Shown piece after piece: positions 60,004 to 64,000 of a DNA stretch of 64,000 nt. A model generated the notes under the pieces. The model had not been told where the DNA came from, searched no databases, and worked only from the letters and a program-made list of their open reading frames with translations. Positions within the stretch are counted from its first letter, which is position 1, and every line of letters starts with the position of its first letter. Source of the DNA: Formicarius rufipectus (Eukaryota; Chordata; Aves; Passeriformes; Formicariidae); the NCBI GenBank assembly GCA_013399695.1, contig VXAU01002292.1, positions 1,420,748 to 1,484,747 on the forward strand. Direction: 5' to 3'. Both the position numbers and the translations under genes were made by a program.

Positions 60004-63000
60004 TGGAGCTGTGGACAAACCTCACTTTCAGGTCTGGAGCTTAACTGTCTGTATCTACTGCGTGACAGCAAACAATCTGTATTTCTTTCTGCACTTTACA
60101 TCCTATTGCACTCTAAGACTACGCATGTAGCAGATGTTATTTTCAGTACTTAAACTCATTTTTGGGCTTACATGGCATTCAGAATGAAAATGCCCATGGT
60201 TGCATTTTATTGTGCCATTTTGACAGATAACATAAGGTCTACTGTAAGTTCTGACAGTGCAATCTGACAGAAGGGGTCCTAATGAATTCTCGTGTGAATC
60301 TGTGACTGAAAAGTTGCCATATGAGAGATGAGTTTTTTTCCTGAACTCTGGCTCATATCAGTTTTGAATGCCACTTGTAGAAACATGTCCTCAACATACT
60401 TTTAAAAATGTGTGAAAATAACTGATGAACACTAATTTTCTTTTCACTTTTTCTGTAATTCACAGCACTCTGCATAATCTTAAATTTCTAGATGTAGGGA
60501 ATAAGAGAAAATTTTTGAATCAAGAAAAAAAAAGTCTTCTTTGCACTGGCTGAGTACAGGAAATAATCTTATTTAATTTACTCCACCATGTACTGTAACC
60601 TATAGATCTCTCTGATCTGACACTTCATATATTCACATGAATACCATTGCCAGTAAAATTGAGAGACCAGAAAAGAGCAGTAGGGAGAAGGAAAAGAGGC
60701 GAGGGCTGACAGACATTATCTATGTGAATTAAGATGTTTGTGCATTGTCCTGACATCCAGATATATACCATCATCTATGCTAGTCAGACTGACTATGTCC
60801 TGATATGTGTTAACCCTTTATCATCTGAAGTTTCTGGAGGTACCTTGGCCTTCAACATGTTAAAAGGACCCTGGATGAATGAATCTCTATTTTGAATCAG
60901 AGTCATCTTTCAGAGTTAGCATATTGCAGTTCACAGTCCTGAAAAGAAGCACATTAACAAGCAAGCAGACTTCGACCCACTGTAATTGCACTGCTTCTTC
61001 AGTTTGCATGTCTAGAAGGGACCAGCTCACAGCATGAAAGAATAGTTCAGTCCCGGTTCCCATCAAACCCTTGACCTTTCTGTGAGACTACCAACATGGA
61101 TACCAGTTATGGAAGTAATTTAGTGCACAAACAAGTATTTACCAGGAATTAAACTGAGACCACCAAACACATTTCACAGTGGAGACCAAACAGTCATTAG
61201 ACTGAGGCAATTTTAGGTCACTACCAACTTGGGCCTGATTCAAGAAAGCAATCTCAGATAAAAGTCTCTACATCCCATCATCCAAGTCCCTGAGGCATTC
61301 AGTCCCTAAGTTCCTTTTCTGCTATAAACATAATTCTTGCGTGAGATAAGAAGTTTCACTGTACATTCAGTAATCCAGGAAAAGATTAGAAACAGAAAGA
61401 AAAAAAAAAAAAGGGCATTTGAAACATTTTGCAGAGACAGAGAAAGTGCAGTGTTCGTGTGAAGAAGTGGAAAGAAGCTCCAGCACTCCACCCTAACACG
61501 AGAGTAGTTAATTCTCTCTGGGGGGAGAAGGGATCTATCCTCCAAGGACTCATTGCTGACAAAAGGCACTTAGTTACTCCACAATTCTCCCATAATAACA
61601 TTCCTACCTTAACTTAATAATGATCCTTATGTATTTGTTCATCTTTAAGCATTTCAGTTATACTTTGTTTCTGTCTTCATTTTTTGCTCCTTCTGTGAAT
61701 ACAAAAGGATGAATTGCTTCCTTGCAGAGACCTCCATAATAATGAGTGAGTACTTAAAAAAAACATGTTAGAAAGAGCACAGCAACAAAGATTACAAACC
61801 TGTCTGTAAGCAACACATACTGTATTGTTAGTAGAAGAGTACTGAGTATATTTGCTATATGTTTGTATAGTGTGTTTCAGCTTTCACAGGAAGCTGGTTT
61901 TTTTCTCCTCACCTTTTTGCACTCACAGATGGAAACACTTCTTCTCCTTCCCACCCTGAATATTTACTTTGTAGACAAGGAGGCAGTGACCAGGCATCAT
62001 TACAAAACCCCCTGCAAGAATGGGACACAGAACAAATATGTTTCTGACTAAGAACGCAGTGGCGTACTCCTATACTCTGTTCAATACTAGAGTGTAGCCC
62101 ATCCTATGGATGTAATCAAATGTGTCAGTAGTATTAAAAGGATTGCTTACCTGATTTTGTGACTGTAGATAGCACATACCAGCATTTCATTTTAGGTGTC
62201 CTCTCGTTGCTGTTGGAGAACAGCTTACCAGTGCTACTGTGCAATTGATAGAAAAGCCACTCTTAGTCAAATCTACCACCTACTTACTTTACCACTAAGG
62301 CCTGAATTGTCAGGGACTATCCTTCATGGCATGTCTCATTCCTTTACATACAGTTATTACTGGTAATAAGCTTTAAAGTAAGAAAAGTTTCCTAGTTAGT
62401 TTAACTTAAGTCTAAAGCAGTGGGTATGATAAACAGGTTTAATTATTATGTGTGATTGTAGTCAAACCTAGCCCTTCAGCAGTGGTTTTAATTCAGTAAA
62501 AGTTAATGTTTATAAAGGAATTGTGCACATTAGTTGATTTAGAGAGATGAGACAGAAGTCTGAATATGAACTCAAACATGATCACTATAAAACAGAAGAA
62601 GCTACAGCTTTGGATTTTTAGTATTCTTTAATGTGGGATTCAAGACCTAGAGTACATTGAGTTGTGCTCATTAATTGAGACAAGTTGAAAACCTGATTAG
62701 TATGTAAATCTAAAACTGGAATCAGAATCCCAAGTTCAAATTCAGGCTCATTTTTGCTGTTGCACTGAGATAATATGATAACTTGATTAGGTCATATTCT
62801 GTGTTATTTAATCCAGAAGAAGGTACTCAGTGACTAATAGCTGTGACTTGTTAGTTCATAGTAAGAGGTCGGTATTCAGCTCCTCCCCTGGCATCAGACA
62901 CAGTATTTCACCAACTGGAGAAATGTCCAACATGTGTAAGACTAAAGAGGAAACAAGTCATACATGAAGCTAGTTGTTGGCCACAGAGGTGGAGAGAAGT

Positions 63001-64000
63001 AGTTGGCTATCCCTCAGTAGAATGAGGTCAGACTTGGGAAAAAAAAAAAGAAAAAGGAGACTAAGTGGACTTACAGACAACAGCAATATACTCTCAGTAT
63101 TTTATTTTGTGATGTTGCAACAGATGATGAACATGGTGATATGACATGTTCTTTCCCAAAGAAAGCCAGCCCTGGAGTGCTCATGTTCTGCCAGAGCTAT
63201 TCTGTTCATAGTAGTTACCTCAATTTTTTTTTTTTTTCAGAATGAAGTCATGAAGTCATAAAATAGACCATCTTGCATAAAACAATTTAGAAACTCTCTT
63301 CCTTCCTAGAAAATGCTTCTTGCCATTCTTGTAACTTGAACAAGTCACTGAAAGTATTTTTTTTAAACAGCACTTCCTTCCATTTGCTTGCTCATTTGTG
63401 GTTGAAGTTTATTTATTCACTTCATAGTTCTCATCCTGCCAAGGAACAAACATGCAACACAGGCCTCTAAAATAAATGACTGAGCTACAAAAGGCAATTT
63501 CTGTTACCCCCTGTAAATCTGGAGGGGTTTCAAATCCACAAGTTTTTTCATCTCTGGACTCCTTGTTAGATGACCTCAATGGACAACAAGGCACCTGAAC
63601 TGGAGTGAGTCGCCTAAACCTCTTGGATCTTGCCTCCGCTAATAAACACAGACTCACTCTAAAATAAATAATAATAGTAAGAAATTCAAAACCTTAATAA
63701 AGTGCTCTACAAGATATTTCATTGTTGTCAGTATTTTCAGAGTAGAATAGAGGGACAAGTAGTCAGAAAGACTGAGCATGATCTCCATGTATAGCCACAA
63801 GCCCATGGGCTTAGCTTTTTGGAGACAAAGCATGATTTTCTGTGGCAAGAAAATATTCTTTACACAATAGAGCTTGAAACTTTCGGTTCGCAAAAAAAAT
63901 CAATGGAAAATTTCTCACTTGCTAGAACCTACCTTTGGTGATATGGAGTTGCAAAATTTACAACAACTCCATTTTCAGAGATTACCATTCCAGTTGTTGA
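60004..64000. other. Non-coding DNA, no gene seen
   Basis: Frames reach 87 codons without recognisable domains. A run of 13 A lies at 61400-61412 and a 14-T run ending in CAG at 63224-63240, followed by two direct copies of GAAGTCAT. 61229-61250 weakly resembles an ancient repeat island. No transposon was recognised to the end of the window. Confidence 0.55.

Overview
The window reads as non-coding DNA from a bird, most likely a neoavian. Three things point that way. There are 5'-truncated CR1 LINE tails, one ending in the diagnostic ATTCTGTG octamer duplication (39890-40126). There are two LTR fragments that I recognise from memory as neoavian endogenous-retrovirus types (about 37770-38850 on + and 44440-44685 on -). 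Interspersed repeats are otherwise sparse in AT-rich, CpG-poor sequence. Short islands resembling very old sauropsid repeats (for example 25480-25506 and 35655-35712) fit the same picture. Species and locus cannot be named from the sequence alone.

I found no protein-coding gene, no exon I would defend and no structural RNA gene. The longest open frames (149, 138, 127 and about 120 codons) are explained by chance, by a CCCTT microsatellite or by a CR1 copy, or they show no recognisable domain. The window is therefore best read as a gene desert or a large intron.

Layout. 1-13 kb is AT-rich single-copy DNA with two notable motif clusters: a perfect inverted repeat carrying two TAATCC homeodomain cores (8921-8943) and a three-unit 21-bp array with octamer-like and forkhead-like cores (10043-10105). 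13-27 kb holds a (CCCTT)11 tract, an octamer-like cluster, a TATA-containing 16-bp palindrome at 18295, TG-rich alternating tracts and a 180-nt uninterrupted purine tract built on (AAAG)n at 26 kb. 27.8-36 kb has a possible old LTR piece with a triplicated hairpin motif, plus ancient-repeat islands. 37.7-49 kb is the transposon-richest part: an LTR with eight degenerate internal units, a fairly fresh CR1 tail, a reverse-oriented LTR fragment, an old CR1 tail and a short reverse CR1 tail. 49-64 kb is again single-copy, with an A-rich tract, a 19-bp exact tandem duplication, a short reverse CR1 tail and two stretches with SOX/POU-like motifs (53.37-53.53 kb and 59.97-60.00 kb).

Nothing here amounts to a new multi-gene system. 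The worthwhile leads are candidate cis-regulatory elements in otherwise unannotated DNA, and the repeat structure. All regulatory readings rest on motif matches by eye and would need cross-species alignment to stand.
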